A stretch of DNA of 64,000 bases, from contig JAADJJ010000001.1 in the NCBI GenBank assembly GCA_010092695.1, positions 3,162,001-3,226,000 on the forward strand. Direction: 5' to 3'. Below are positions 8,283-15,490 of this stretch, piece by piece (position 1 is the stretch's first letter; each line of letters begins with the position of its first letter). The notes beneath the pieces were generated by a model. That model was not told the DNA's origin. It ran no database searches and saw nothing but the letters and a program-made list of their open reading frames with translations. Source of the stretch: Enterobacteriaceae bacterium 4M9 (GTDB lineage Bacteria > Pseudomonadota > Gammaproteobacteria > Enterobacterales > Enterobacteriaceae). The translations under genes and the position numbers were made by a program.

Positions 8283-10043
8283 ATGGTCAAAAAACTTCGT
8301 GAAACCGACGTGGTCGTTATTGGCCTGGGTTGGGCTGGCTCCATTATTGCTAAAGAGCTTGCTGATGAAGGCTTACAGGTAGTCGGTATTGAGCGCGGTC
8401 CGTGGCGCGACACCGCCCGCGACTTTAACGTGGCCACGGCCCCGGACGAACTGCGCTATGTGCAGCGCCAGGAGCTGATGCTACGCACCCGCCAGAACAC
8501 CTGTACGATGCGTAATAATCCGTCTCAGACTGCCCTGCCCATGCGTAGCTGGGGTTCGTTCCACCCGGGTAACGGCACGGGTGGTGCCGGTAACCACTGG
8601 GCAGGTATCACCTTTCGCTTCCAGCCCAACGAATTTCGACTTAAAAGCTACCTCAGCGAGAAATATGGCAGCATTCCTGAAGAACTGGTGTTGCAGGACT
8701 GGGGGACCAGCTGGGAAGAGATGGAGCCGCACTACATGGCGTTTGAGCGCGTGGCCGGTACGTCTGGCAAAGCGGGCGTGCTGAACGGCCAGGTGCAGGA
8801 AGGCGGTAACCCGTTTGAGGGCACCCGTTCAGGCGAGTACCCAACACCACCGCTCAGGCAACCTTATGGCCCGGTGCTGTTTGCTGATGCGGCCAAAAAC
8901 CTCGGCTATACGCCGTTCCCGGTGCCGTCGTCTCTGGTGTCTGAGTCTTATACCAACCCGTACGGCGTGACTATGGGTCCGTGTACGTTTTGTGGTTTTT
9001 GCACCAACTACGGTTGTGCCAACTACTCCAAGGCCAGCGCCATTACTACCGTGCTGCCTGCGCTGATGCGCCAGCCCAATTTCGAAGCGCGCACCTTCTG
9101 TGAAGTGCTTAAAGTGAATACCGACAGCAGCGCCAGCAAAGCAACCGGCGTGACGTATATCGACTCCTCCGGTGACGAGTGGTTCCAGCCCGCAAAGCTG
9201 GTCATTGTTGCTGCGTTTACCTTCGAAAACGTGCGCCTGATGCTGCTATCCAATATCGGCCAGGCCTACGACCCGGTGACCAATACCGGTACTACCGGGC
9301 GTAACTACGCCTACCAGACCGCCAACGGCGTCACGCTCTATTTTGACGACAAGAAGTTCAACCCATTCATTGGTGCTGGTGCGGTCGGCATGGGTATTGA
9401 TGACTTCAACAACGACAACTTTGACCACAGTGGACTGGGCTTTTTTGGCGGTGGCAGCATCCGTGTGACTCCCATTGGTGGCGCACCAATTAACTATCAT
9501 CCCACCCCGCCCGGCACCCCAAAATGGGGCAAAGGCTGGAAAGAAGCGATGGTGAAAAACTACCAGAGCACCATGTCTATTGGCTGTGAGGCCAGCAGCT
9601 ACACTACGCGCACCAACTATCTCTCACTCGATCCGAATTACAAGGACCGCCTGGGACGCCCGCTGCTGCGCATTACGTTCGATTTCCCGGAAAACGACCT
9701 GAAAATGGCGCAATACTGCACCGACAAAGTGGCAGATATCGCAAAGGCAATGAACCCACGCGAAATCGTGTCAAAAGCCATGAGCGGGCACTGGAACAGC
9801 GTGCCGTATCAGTCCTCTCACGTGGTTGGCGGATTTATTATGGGTGCCGACCCCTCCACCAGCTCGGTCAATAAACATTTGCAGGTATGGAACGTTCCGA
9901 ATCTGTTTGTGGTAGGCGCATCGGCCTTCCCACAAAACCCGGGCTACAACCCGACTGGCACCGTGGGCGCACTGGCGTTCAAAGCCGCACACGCTATCCG
10001 CAATTTTTACCTGAAAAAACCAGGGGAGATGATCGACGCATGA
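8283..10043 (+). CDS. FAD-dependent GMC oxidoreductase, large subunit of gluconate-type dehydrogenase
   Basis: The 586-residue flavoprotein has the Rossmann FAD motif VVIGLGWAGS (residues 11-20), a central cysteine cluster (C234, C237, C240, C245 in CTFCGFCTNYGC) and the C-terminal GMC region with SSHVVGGFIMG and NPGYNPTGTVGALAF. In the related FAD glucose dehydrogenase such cysteines hold an iron-sulphur cluster; applying this here is an inference. The likely reaction is periplasmic oxidation of D-gluconate to 2-ketogluconate, passing electrons to the cytochrome subunit and ubiquinone. 2-Ketogluconate or sorbitol dehydrogenases share this architecture, so the substrate is not certain. The 3' end overlaps the cytochrome gene by 4 bp (ATGA). 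Confidence 0.93.
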   Translation: MVKKLRETDVVVIGLGWAGSIIAKELADEGLQVVGIERGPWRDTARDFNVATAPDELRYVQRQELMLRTRQNTCTMRNNPSQTALPMRSWGSFHPGNGTGGAGNHWAGITFRFQPNEFRLKSYLSEKYGSIPEELVLQDWGTSWEEMEPHYMAFERVAGTSGKAGVLNGQVQEGGNPFEGTRSGEYPTPPLRQPYGPVLFADAAKNLGYTPFPVPSSLVSESYTNPYGVTMGPCTFCGFCTNYGCANYSKASAITTVLPALMRQPNFEARTFCEVLKVNTDSSASKATGVTYIDSSGDEWFQPAKLVIVAAFTFENVRLMLLSNIGQAYDPVTNTGTTGRNYAYQTANGVTLYFDDKKFNPFIGAGAVGMGIDDFNNDNFDHSGLGFFGGGSIRVTPIGGAPINYHPTPPGTPKWGKGWKEAMVKNYQSTMSIGCEASSYTTRTNYLSLDPNYKDRLGRPLLRITFDFPENDLKMAQYCTDKVADIAKAMNPREIVSKAMSGHWNSVPYQSSHVVGGFIMGADPSTSSVNKHLQVWNVPNLFVVGASAFPQNPGYNPTGTVGALAFKAAHAIRNFYLKKPGEMIDA

Positions 10044-11260
10044 AAAAGTTAGCTTTCTCTTTGCTCACCCTCTCCTGTCTTGCCGCATCTACCCAGGCGC
10101 TGGCGCAGCCGGAATTTGATCAGGTTGAAAAAGGGCGCTATCTGGCAACAGTTGGCGACTGTGCTGCCTGCCACACGGCCAATGCGCAAAAACCGTTTGC
10201 AGGCGGTGTGCCCATCAAAACACCGTTTGGCACGCTGGTGGGTGCCAATATTACGCCAGATGACGAAACCGGGATTGGTAAATGGACTTATGACGACTTT
10301 AAGCGCGCCATGTCCGAAGGCATTGGCCACGACGGTAAGCGGCTATATGGTGCGATGCCATTTACCGCGTATACCAAAGTCACTGACGAGGATAACCGTG
10401 CAATCTGGGCATATCTGCAAACGCTGACGCCGGTGCACCAGCAGGTAGAAACCAACTTGCTGCCGTTCCCCTTCAGCGTGCGTACCAGTCTGATTGGCTG
10501 GAACTGGTTGAACTTTGATAAAGGTGAATATCAGCCGGACGCGACAAAGTCTGCCGAATGGAACCGTGGCGCTTACATCGTGCAGGGCCTTGGCCACTGC
10601 GGTACCTGCCATACGCCAAAAAATATCCTCGGCGGTGATAAGAACAGCCAGTTCCTGACAGGGGCTGAGGTCGAAAACTGGTGGGCACCGAACATTACCG
10701 GCGCAAATCACGATGGCATCGGGCGCTGGAGCGTACAGGAAATTAAAGACTATTTACGCAACGGCATGAACCGCTATGACTCAGCCTCCGGCCCCATGGC
10801 TGAAGAGGTGAAAAACTCGTCTCAGCACTGGAACGAAAGCGATCTGCAGGCTGTGGCCGTCTACCTGAAATCGCTTAAAGGTGATGACAACGCACCACCT
10901 GAGGCCCTCAAGGCCGACAACCCGCAGATGGTTAGCGGTAAGGCCATTTACTTTGACCGCTGCTCGGCCTGCCATACCTCTTCTGGCAAAGGCGAGAAGA
11001 ACATCTTCCCGCAGCTTGCCGACAGTGCGCTGATTAATGCCGAGGAGCCGGTGTCACTCATGCGTGTGGTGCTAGCAGGCAGCCGCGGCGTGGATACGCC
11101 AGCACACCCTACCGCGCCCGCTATGCCGTCTTTTGCCGCCACCATGACCGACCAGCAGATTGCCGATGTATTAACTTACATTCGCAACAGCTGGGGCAAT
11201 GCAGCGCCGGCAGTCAGCACAAGCGAAGTTGAGAAAATGCGCGAGAAGCTCAAGGATTAA
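10040..11260 (+). CDS. triheme cytochrome c subunit of gluconate-type dehydrogenase
   Basis: The 406-residue protein has a Sec signal (MKKLAFSLLTLSCLAASTQA, cleavage after LAQ or ALA) and three CxxCH heme sites: CAACH (41-45), CGTCH (187-191) and CSACH (308-312), each in a cytochrome c domain with downstream methionine-rich segments. It receives electrons from the flavoprotein and passes them to ubiquinone at the inner membrane. The ATG at 10040 overlaps the flavoprotein stop as ATGA, indicating translational coupling; a longer upstream frame exists but lacks a signal peptide. It is the last gene of the three-gene operon, with a terminator just downstream. Confidence 0.94.
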   Translation: MKKLAFSLLTLSCLAASTQALAQPEFDQVEKGRYLATVGDCAACHTANAQKPFAGGVPIKTPFGTLVGANITPDDETGIGKWTYDDFKRAMSEGIGHDGKRLYGAMPFTAYTKVTDEDNRAIWAYLQTLTPVHQQVETNLLPFPFSVRTSLIGWNWLNFDKGEYQPDATKSAEWNRGAYIVQGLGHCGTCHTPKNILGGDKNSQFLTGAEVENWWAPNITGANHDGIGRWSVQEIKDYLRNGMNRYDSASGPMAEEVKNSSQHWNESDLQAVAVYLKSLKGDDNAPPEALKADNPQMVSGKAIYFDRCSACHTSSGKGEKNIFPQLADSALINAEEPVSLMRVVLAGSRGVDTPAHPTAPAMPSFAATMTDQQIADVLTYIRNSWGNAAPAVSTSEVEKMREKLKD

Positions 11261-11280
11261 CGCTAAACGCCGCTCATAAT

Positions 11281-11303
11281 AAGGGAGGCTTGCCTCCCTT
11301 TTC
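11281..11303 (+). terminator. rho-independent terminator of the gluconate-dehydrogenase operon
   Basis: GGGAGGC and GCCTCCC form a stem with a two-base loop followed by TTTT, 20 bp after the cytochrome stop codon. Confidence 0.8.
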
Positions 11304-11427
11304 TAATCAGACGCGCTGGCGACAGCCCTCTTCCAGGCCGAAGGCATAAACACGTATACGCTCACTAACCCTACCTGAAATGGCCTGTTTCTGACGGTAA
11401 TGTTCCCTCTGCACACGTCTGACATTG

Positions 11428-11907
11428 TCAGGCCGCGCTCACATGCACTTCTTGCACCCCGATATACATGTCGATATCCCATACGCCGTCTGAACCATCC
11501 GACAAGTAGATTTCAAAGCAAGGGGATTCACGGAGCTGATAATGTTTGTCGGCTTCCAGCAGTGCAAAAAAGTCCAGCCAGGGCGTAGAGAAGTCCTGGT
11601 TAACCACCCGAGCGCGAGCAACCGCAAACAGCCCTCCCTCAAGCCGGGTGCGAATTACACCTTCGCTGCCAGGCGGGACCGTGAAGTCCACCGGTACAGT
11701 GACCATTGTGTCACAGCGCAGCTTCTCCGGTGGCGTGGTTTCCGGGTTGTCAAAGTACACCGCAATCCATTCTTGTGCCGGGTATTTCTGGCTGTTCACC
11801 CACAGGCTAAGCTGCTCAAAACCTTGTTTCACTGTGCGCTCCCACGGCCCGACCAGGTGAAACCCAGCTAACGTGCGCCCTGGTACTACCTGAATGTGGT
11901 ATTCCAT
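11428..11907 (-). CDS. sbmC: DNA gyrase inhibitor SbmC (GyrI)
   Basis: The 159-residue protein is collinear with E. coli SbmC (157 residues): TLAGFHLVGPWERTVKQGFEQL near the start, EWIAVYFDNPETTPPEKLRCDT in the middle, and a CFEIYLSDG...WDIDMYIGVQ ending. It is a GyrI-like small-molecule-binding fold protein that binds gyrase and protects against microcin B17 and other gyrase poisons. ATG 11907 has AGGAGG at an ideal distance. A LexA box 27 bp upstream supports SOS induction, as in E. coli. dacD, its E. coli neighbour toward sbcB, is absent. Confidence 0.94.
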   Translation of the reverse strand: MEYHIQVVPGRTLAGFHLVGPWERTVKQGFEQLSLWVNSQKYPAQEWIAVYFDNPETTPPEKLRCDTMVTVPVDFTVPPGSEGVIRTRLEGGLFAVARARVVNQDFSTPWLDFFALLEADKHYQLRESPCFEIYLSDGSDGVWDIDMYIGVQEVHVSAA

Positions 11908-11933
11908 AACACCTCCTGTTTATCAGCCCCTAC

Positions 11934-11949
11934 CTGTTTATTTATACAG
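11934..11949 (-). promoter_or_regulatory. LexA (SOS) box of sbmC
   Basis: CTGTTTATTTATACAG fits the CTGT-N8-ACAG SOS consensus exactly and sits just upstream of sbmC, a known SOS gene. Confidence 0.88.
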
Positions 11950-12555
11950 ATAAAAGCAGAGTACCCGTGCGACTACAACGACAAGCACTATTTTTTGCGA
12001 ACGAGGTTCCATAATAATGATCTTAAAAAGAGAGAAGTCCTGGCAAGGCAACGACAAGCATAAGAAACTCTCCATGCTTATGAGCGAACATGCCAGGATT
12101 TACAGTCGTGCTTTTCTTCCTGCCCCGCAGCAATATATGACGCCACCTGCCAGCCACAGACTTCAGGACGGCCAGCATGGGATGACATGCTCATAACCTA
12201 AGCAAGGAGAACACGGACAGTAACGGCGCACATGGCACAACATAAAATAAGCAAAACCTCAGATTCACCAATTCGACAGGCTTAAAGAGGCGCTTGTGGA
12301 GCGCGTACAGCGTTAGCTCGCCTGTGCTTATCACCGCCCTGGTTCCCACTAAATATACCCTTAACATTGGGTTAAGAATGCTCCTTTAATATGACTATGT
12401 TTCCAGGCAGTCGTAATAATGCGCAATGGGCACCTACAGATAATGCTAAGGATTGTTCTGATAACGTCGATTAAGTGCACAATTTACTACAATAGCGTTT
12501 TGGGTTTCAGGTATATTGCACTCGAGCAAATGAAAAGATAAAAAACAGGTTAATT
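11950..12555. other. 606-bp region without a recognisable gene between the sbmC promoter and the lipoprotein gene
   Basis: No credible coding frame was seen. In E. coli dacD occupies this place; no trace of DacD sequence was recognised by eye. The right end (from about 12360) is AT-rich and presumably holds the promoter of the lipoprotein gene. A nested inverted repeat at 12038-12098 is listed separately. Confidence 0.5.
12038..12098. repeat. nested inverted repeat in the sbmC-lipoprotein gap
   Basis: An outer perfect 8-bp pair (TCCTGGCA at 12038-12045, TGCCAGGA at 12091-12098) encloses an inner pair (CATAAG and CTTATG). It could be a stem of an RNA or a remnant of a mobile element; no further support was found. 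Confidence 0.5.
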
Positions 12556-12834
12556 ATGATTAAATATTCTGCTCTGGCACTTTGTGTCATTGCCCTCTCT
12601 GCTTGTTCCTCAACGGGAAAAATTTCGGATATTGATGTGGGCATGTCAAAACAAGAGATTGTTTCCAAAATGGGCCAACCAGACAAGGCCTGGCATGACG
12701 GTGAAATGGAAGTGCTGACGTATATGAATAAAAAAGAAAAAATCTGGAGCCTTGATAAACATAACTATCGCATTGTGTTAATTAATGACACGACTGCACA
12801 AATCGACCCTGAGAATAGAGAAAACGCAGGGTGA
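12556..12834 (+). CDS. small BamE/SmpA-like lipoprotein
   Basis: This 92-residue protein has a lipoprotein signal peptide ending in the lipobox LSAC (cysteine at residue 17), so it should be lipid-anchored. The rest (DIDVGMSKQEIVSKMGQPD, then a strand-rich end) resembles the BamE/SmpA fold, where a 'GMSKxEVxxxLGxP' pattern is common. AGG lies upstream of the ATG in an AT-rich context. Its neighbours, sbmC and sbcB, give no functional hint. The specific role is unknown; it is not BamE itself, which is longer and located elsewhere in E. coli. Confidence 0.78.
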   Translation: MIKYSALALCVIALSACSSTGKISDIDVGMSKQEIVSKMGQPDKAWHDGEMEVLTYMNKKEKIWSLDKHNYRIVLINDTTAQIDPENRENAG

Positions 12835-13129
12835 TAAGGCTCCACATGTAATAAGCACAACGTTTAATAATCGTCACTATCGTAGATAATAAAATCTCAT
12901 TTAAAATATTATTTACGATAGCGTAATTTTGCTCTCGCCATAATACTGCCTTGTGCATAATATATTGTTAAAATATGACATACCCCTTCTGATATCACCC
13001 TCTCCTACCTGGTAATAAGGCTTTGTGCTTTAGTTCAGGTCGCACAGACGTTATCATTGAGTGCTTTCACGTCTTTCAGGCAAATGCGTGAAAAGGACAA
13101 CGCATGTAATTACCTGGCCGGGATAGAAA

Positions 13130-14560
13130 ATGATGCAAAACGAACAGCAAAAACCCACTTTTTTGTTCCACGACTACGAGACGTTTGGCACCAGCCCGTC
13201 ACTGGACAGACCCGCGCAGTTCGCCGCTATCCGCACTGACGTTGACTTTAACGTTATCGGTGAGCCAGAGGTGTTTTATTGCAAACCGGCCGATGATTAC
13301 TTACCTCAGCCCGAAGCGGTGATGATTACCGGCATTACGCCACAGCAGGCGCTGGCGCGAGGTGAGAGCGAAGCGCAGTTTGCCGAGCGTATTCACGCGC
13401 TGTTCACCGTGCCAGGCACCTGTATTCTGGGCTACAACAACGTGCGTTTTGATGATGAAGTCACGCGCAATATTTTCTATCGCAATTTTTACGACCCATA
13501 TGCCTGGAGCTGGCAAAACAGAAATTCGCGCTGGGATTTACTTGATGTCATGCGCGCATGCTATGCGCTGCGCCCGGACGGCATTAACTGGCCGGAGAAT
13601 AACGAAGGCCTTCCCAGCTTTCGTCTTGAACACCTGACGGCTGCCAACGGCATCGAACATGCCAATGCCCATGACGCAATGGCAGATGTCTATGCCACTA
13701 TCGCGATGGCCCAGCTGGTGAAAGCGCGACAGCCTAAGCTGTTTGACTATCTCCTCAGCCACCGCAATAAGCAAAAACTCGCCACGCTTATCGATATTCC
13801 CCAGATGAAGCCGCTGGTACATGTTTCCGGCATGTTTGGCGCATGGCGGGGAAACACGAGTCTGGTTGCACCGCTGGCCTGGCACCCGGATAACCGCAAT
13901 GCGGTGATTATGGTTGATCTGGCAGGCGATATGTCGCCGTTGCTGGAACTTGATGTTGATGAACTGCGTGAGCGCCTTTATACACCGAAATCCGAGCTGG
14001 GTGAGGCGGCGGCAGTGCCGATTAAGCTGGTGCATCTTAATAAATGCCCGGTGCTGGCGCAGGCCAATACGCTGCGCCCACAGGACGCTGAACGTCTGGG
14101 TATAAACCGCCAGTATTGCGTGGACAACCTTAAGTTGCTGCAGTCTCACCCGCAGGTGCGTGAGAAAGCGGTAGCACTGTATGCACAGGCAGCGCCGTTC
14201 GTTGCTGCCGATAATGTGGATGCCCAGCTTTACAATGGTTTTTTCAGCGATGCCGATCGCGCTGCGATGAAGATAGTGCTGGAAACCCCGCCGCAAAACC
14301 TCCCTGCGCTGGATATTACTTTCGCCGATACGCGCATTGAGAAGCTGCTGTTTAATTACCGGGCACGTAATTTCCCTGGCACCCTGGACGAAGCAGAGCA
14401 GCAGCGCTGGTTACAGCAGCGCCGCGAGATCTTTACCCCAGAGAAACTCCAGGCTTATGCCCAGGAGCTGGAAATGCTCTATCACCAGTATCAGGACGAT
14501 GCCGAGAAGCTGGCTCTGGTGAAAGCGCTGTATCAGTATGCTCAGGAACTGGTGGGATAA
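13130..14560 (+). CDS. sbcB: exonuclease I (exodeoxyribonuclease I)
   Basis: The 476-residue protein is nearly collinear with E. coli ExoI (475). The DnaQ-like 3'-5' exonuclease domain carries D15 and E17 in FLFHDYETFG, a conserved LGYNNVRFDDEVTRNIFYRNF block and the DEDDh His/Asp in NAHDAMADVY (near 181-186). The SH3-like and C-terminal helical domains that clamp single-stranded DNA follow. It degrades single-stranded DNA 3' to 5' in recombination and mismatch repair. The ATG at 13130 is followed by a second ATG, as in E. coli. The stop codon lies one base before the terminal CRISPR repeat, so the array begins immediately after the gene. Confidence 0.97.
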   Translation: MMQNEQQKPTFLFHDYETFGTSPSLDRPAQFAAIRTDVDFNVIGEPEVFYCKPADDYLPQPEAVMITGITPQQALARGESEAQFAERIHALFTVPGTCILGYNNVRFDDEVTRNIFYRNFYDPYAWSWQNRNSRWDLLDVMRACYALRPDGINWPENNEGLPSFRLEHLTAANGIEHANAHDAMADVYATIAMAQLVKARQPKLFDYLLSHRNKQKLATLIDIPQMKPLVHVSGMFGAWRGNTSLVAPLAWHPDNRNAVIMVDLAGDMSPLLELDVDELRERLYTPKSELGEAAAVPIKLVHLNKCPVLAQANTLRPQDAERLGINRQYCVDNLKLLQSHPQVREKAVALYAQAAPFVAADNVDAQLYNGFFSDADRAAMKIVLETPPQNLPALDITFADTRIEKLLFNYRARNFPGTLDEAEQQRWLQQRREIFTPEKLQAYAQELEMLYHQYQDDAEKLALVKALYQYAQELVG

Positions 14561-14561
14561 G

Positions 14562-15139
14562 TTGTAATCCCCCGCTCGCGCGGGGAACACGGCCGGGGCC
14601 AATAACACGACACGCTGCACCCCGGTTTATCCCCGCTCGCACGGGGAACACTCACTGACGATGAGTGCGAACAGGTTGCCAGCCGGTCTATCCCCGCTCG
14701 CGCGGGGAACACCGCTCGCAGCGTCGCTGCCTGATTAATTGTTGCGGTTTATCCCCGCTCGCGCGGGGAACACGTATTTTCCTTCAGCTTTTGCCTTGAT
14801 TATACCGGTTTATCCCCGCTCGCGCGGGGAACACGTACAAGCTGACCTGGAAGCAGTGGACTACGCCGGTTTATCCCCGCTCGCGCGGGGAACACCCGTG
14901 CATTAAGGCATATCTCCGGAATTAAGTCGGTTTATCCCCGCTCGCGCGGGGAACACCTGTTGACGCTGCTGTAGCCGTATGCGCATGGCGGTTTATCCCC
15001 GCTCGCGCGGGGAACACGAGGATGCGGCAATAGCTGGTGTAGCGCCCTCCGGTTTATCCCCGCTCGCGCGGGGAACACATGCGTCATTAATAAATTATGC
15101 CCGTCTCATACGGTTTATCCCCGCTCGCGCGGGGAACAC
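14562..15139 (-). CRISPR. type I-E CRISPR array, 10 repeats and 9 spacers
   Basis: Ten 29-bp repeats are spaced exactly 61 bp apart, with nine 32-bp spacers. On the plus strand the consensus starts CGGTTTATCCCC and ends GGGGAACAC with a palindromic core; its complement (GTGTTCCCC ... GGGGATAAACCG) matches the Enterobacteriaceae type I-E repeat. Repeats begin at 14562, 14623, 14684, 14745, 14806, 14867, 14928, 14989, 15050 and 15111. The copy at 14562 has a degraded 5' part (TTGTAATCC), those at 14623 and 14684 each have one substitution, and the rest are identical. Degeneration at the low end and a leader-like AT-rich stretch at the high end show transcription on the minus strand, with the newest spacer at 15079-15110. 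No cas genes are in the window. Confidence 0.98.
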
Positions 15140-15240
15140 TCTAAATATAACCACATGAATTAAAACACTTTATTTAAGCCCTTAAAAGCCACCAGCAAAA
15201 ACAGACAATTAAAGAAAATTAACCTTTTGATTTTTAAGAA
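15140..15240 (-). promoter_or_regulatory. CRISPR leader
   Basis: Read on the minus strand, this AT-rich segment ends in GGTTATATTTAGA directly against the first repeat, nearly the same as the GGTTATGTTTAGA that abuts the E. coli type I-E arrays. It should carry the array promoter and the signals for spacer insertion. Confidence 0.85.
15220..15232 (-). promoter_or_regulatory. IHF-consensus site in the CRISPR leader
   Basis: On the minus strand AATCAAAAGGTTA fits the IHF consensus WATCAANNNNTTR exactly. It lies about 81 bp from the first repeat, further than the main IHF site of the E. coli leader, so it may be an upstream site. Confidence 0.55.
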
Positions 15241-15444
15241 AATAAAAAATCGATATCCACATCCACCAACCGCGTTTAACCATGCGGCTTATAGTGCTTA
15301 ATTTTACCGCTGCGTTCGAACGTGCGGCCAGCCACTCGCCATTTTTCTCCAATGTCATAACTGCTCTATATCCGACCTGGAAAACAGTGTTACAAACCCC
15401 ATCAAACACAAGGCACAAGTGTTAAAAGCCCTATCAAGCAGACA
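15241..15444. other. intergenic segment between the CRISPR leader and the ptsG terminator
   Basis: No gene is supported. A 69-codon minus-strand frame (15209-15418) overlaps the leader and has no ribosome site or recognisable sequence. No fhuE remnant, the E. coli neighbour of ptsG, was recognised. Confidence 0.5.
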
Positions 15445-15474
15445 CAAAAAAGGAGAGCCTAAGCTCTCCTTTTC
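15445..15474 (-). terminator. rho-independent terminator of ptsG
   Basis: AGGAGAGC and GCTCTCCT pair around a short loop and are followed on the minus strand by six T residues, 16 bp past the ptsG stop codon. Confidence 0.88.
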
Positions 15475-15490
15475 GTCTCCCCGCTATGGA

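Noticed and set aside
9887..10039. N-terminal extension of the cytochrome c gene
   Set aside because: It lies inside the flavoprotein gene in another frame; the ATG at 10040 begins a proper signal peptide and has the usual ATGA overlap.
15209..15418. 69-codon frame between the CRISPR leader and ptsG
   Set aside because: Overlaps the leader and its IHF-like site; no ribosome site or homology recognised.
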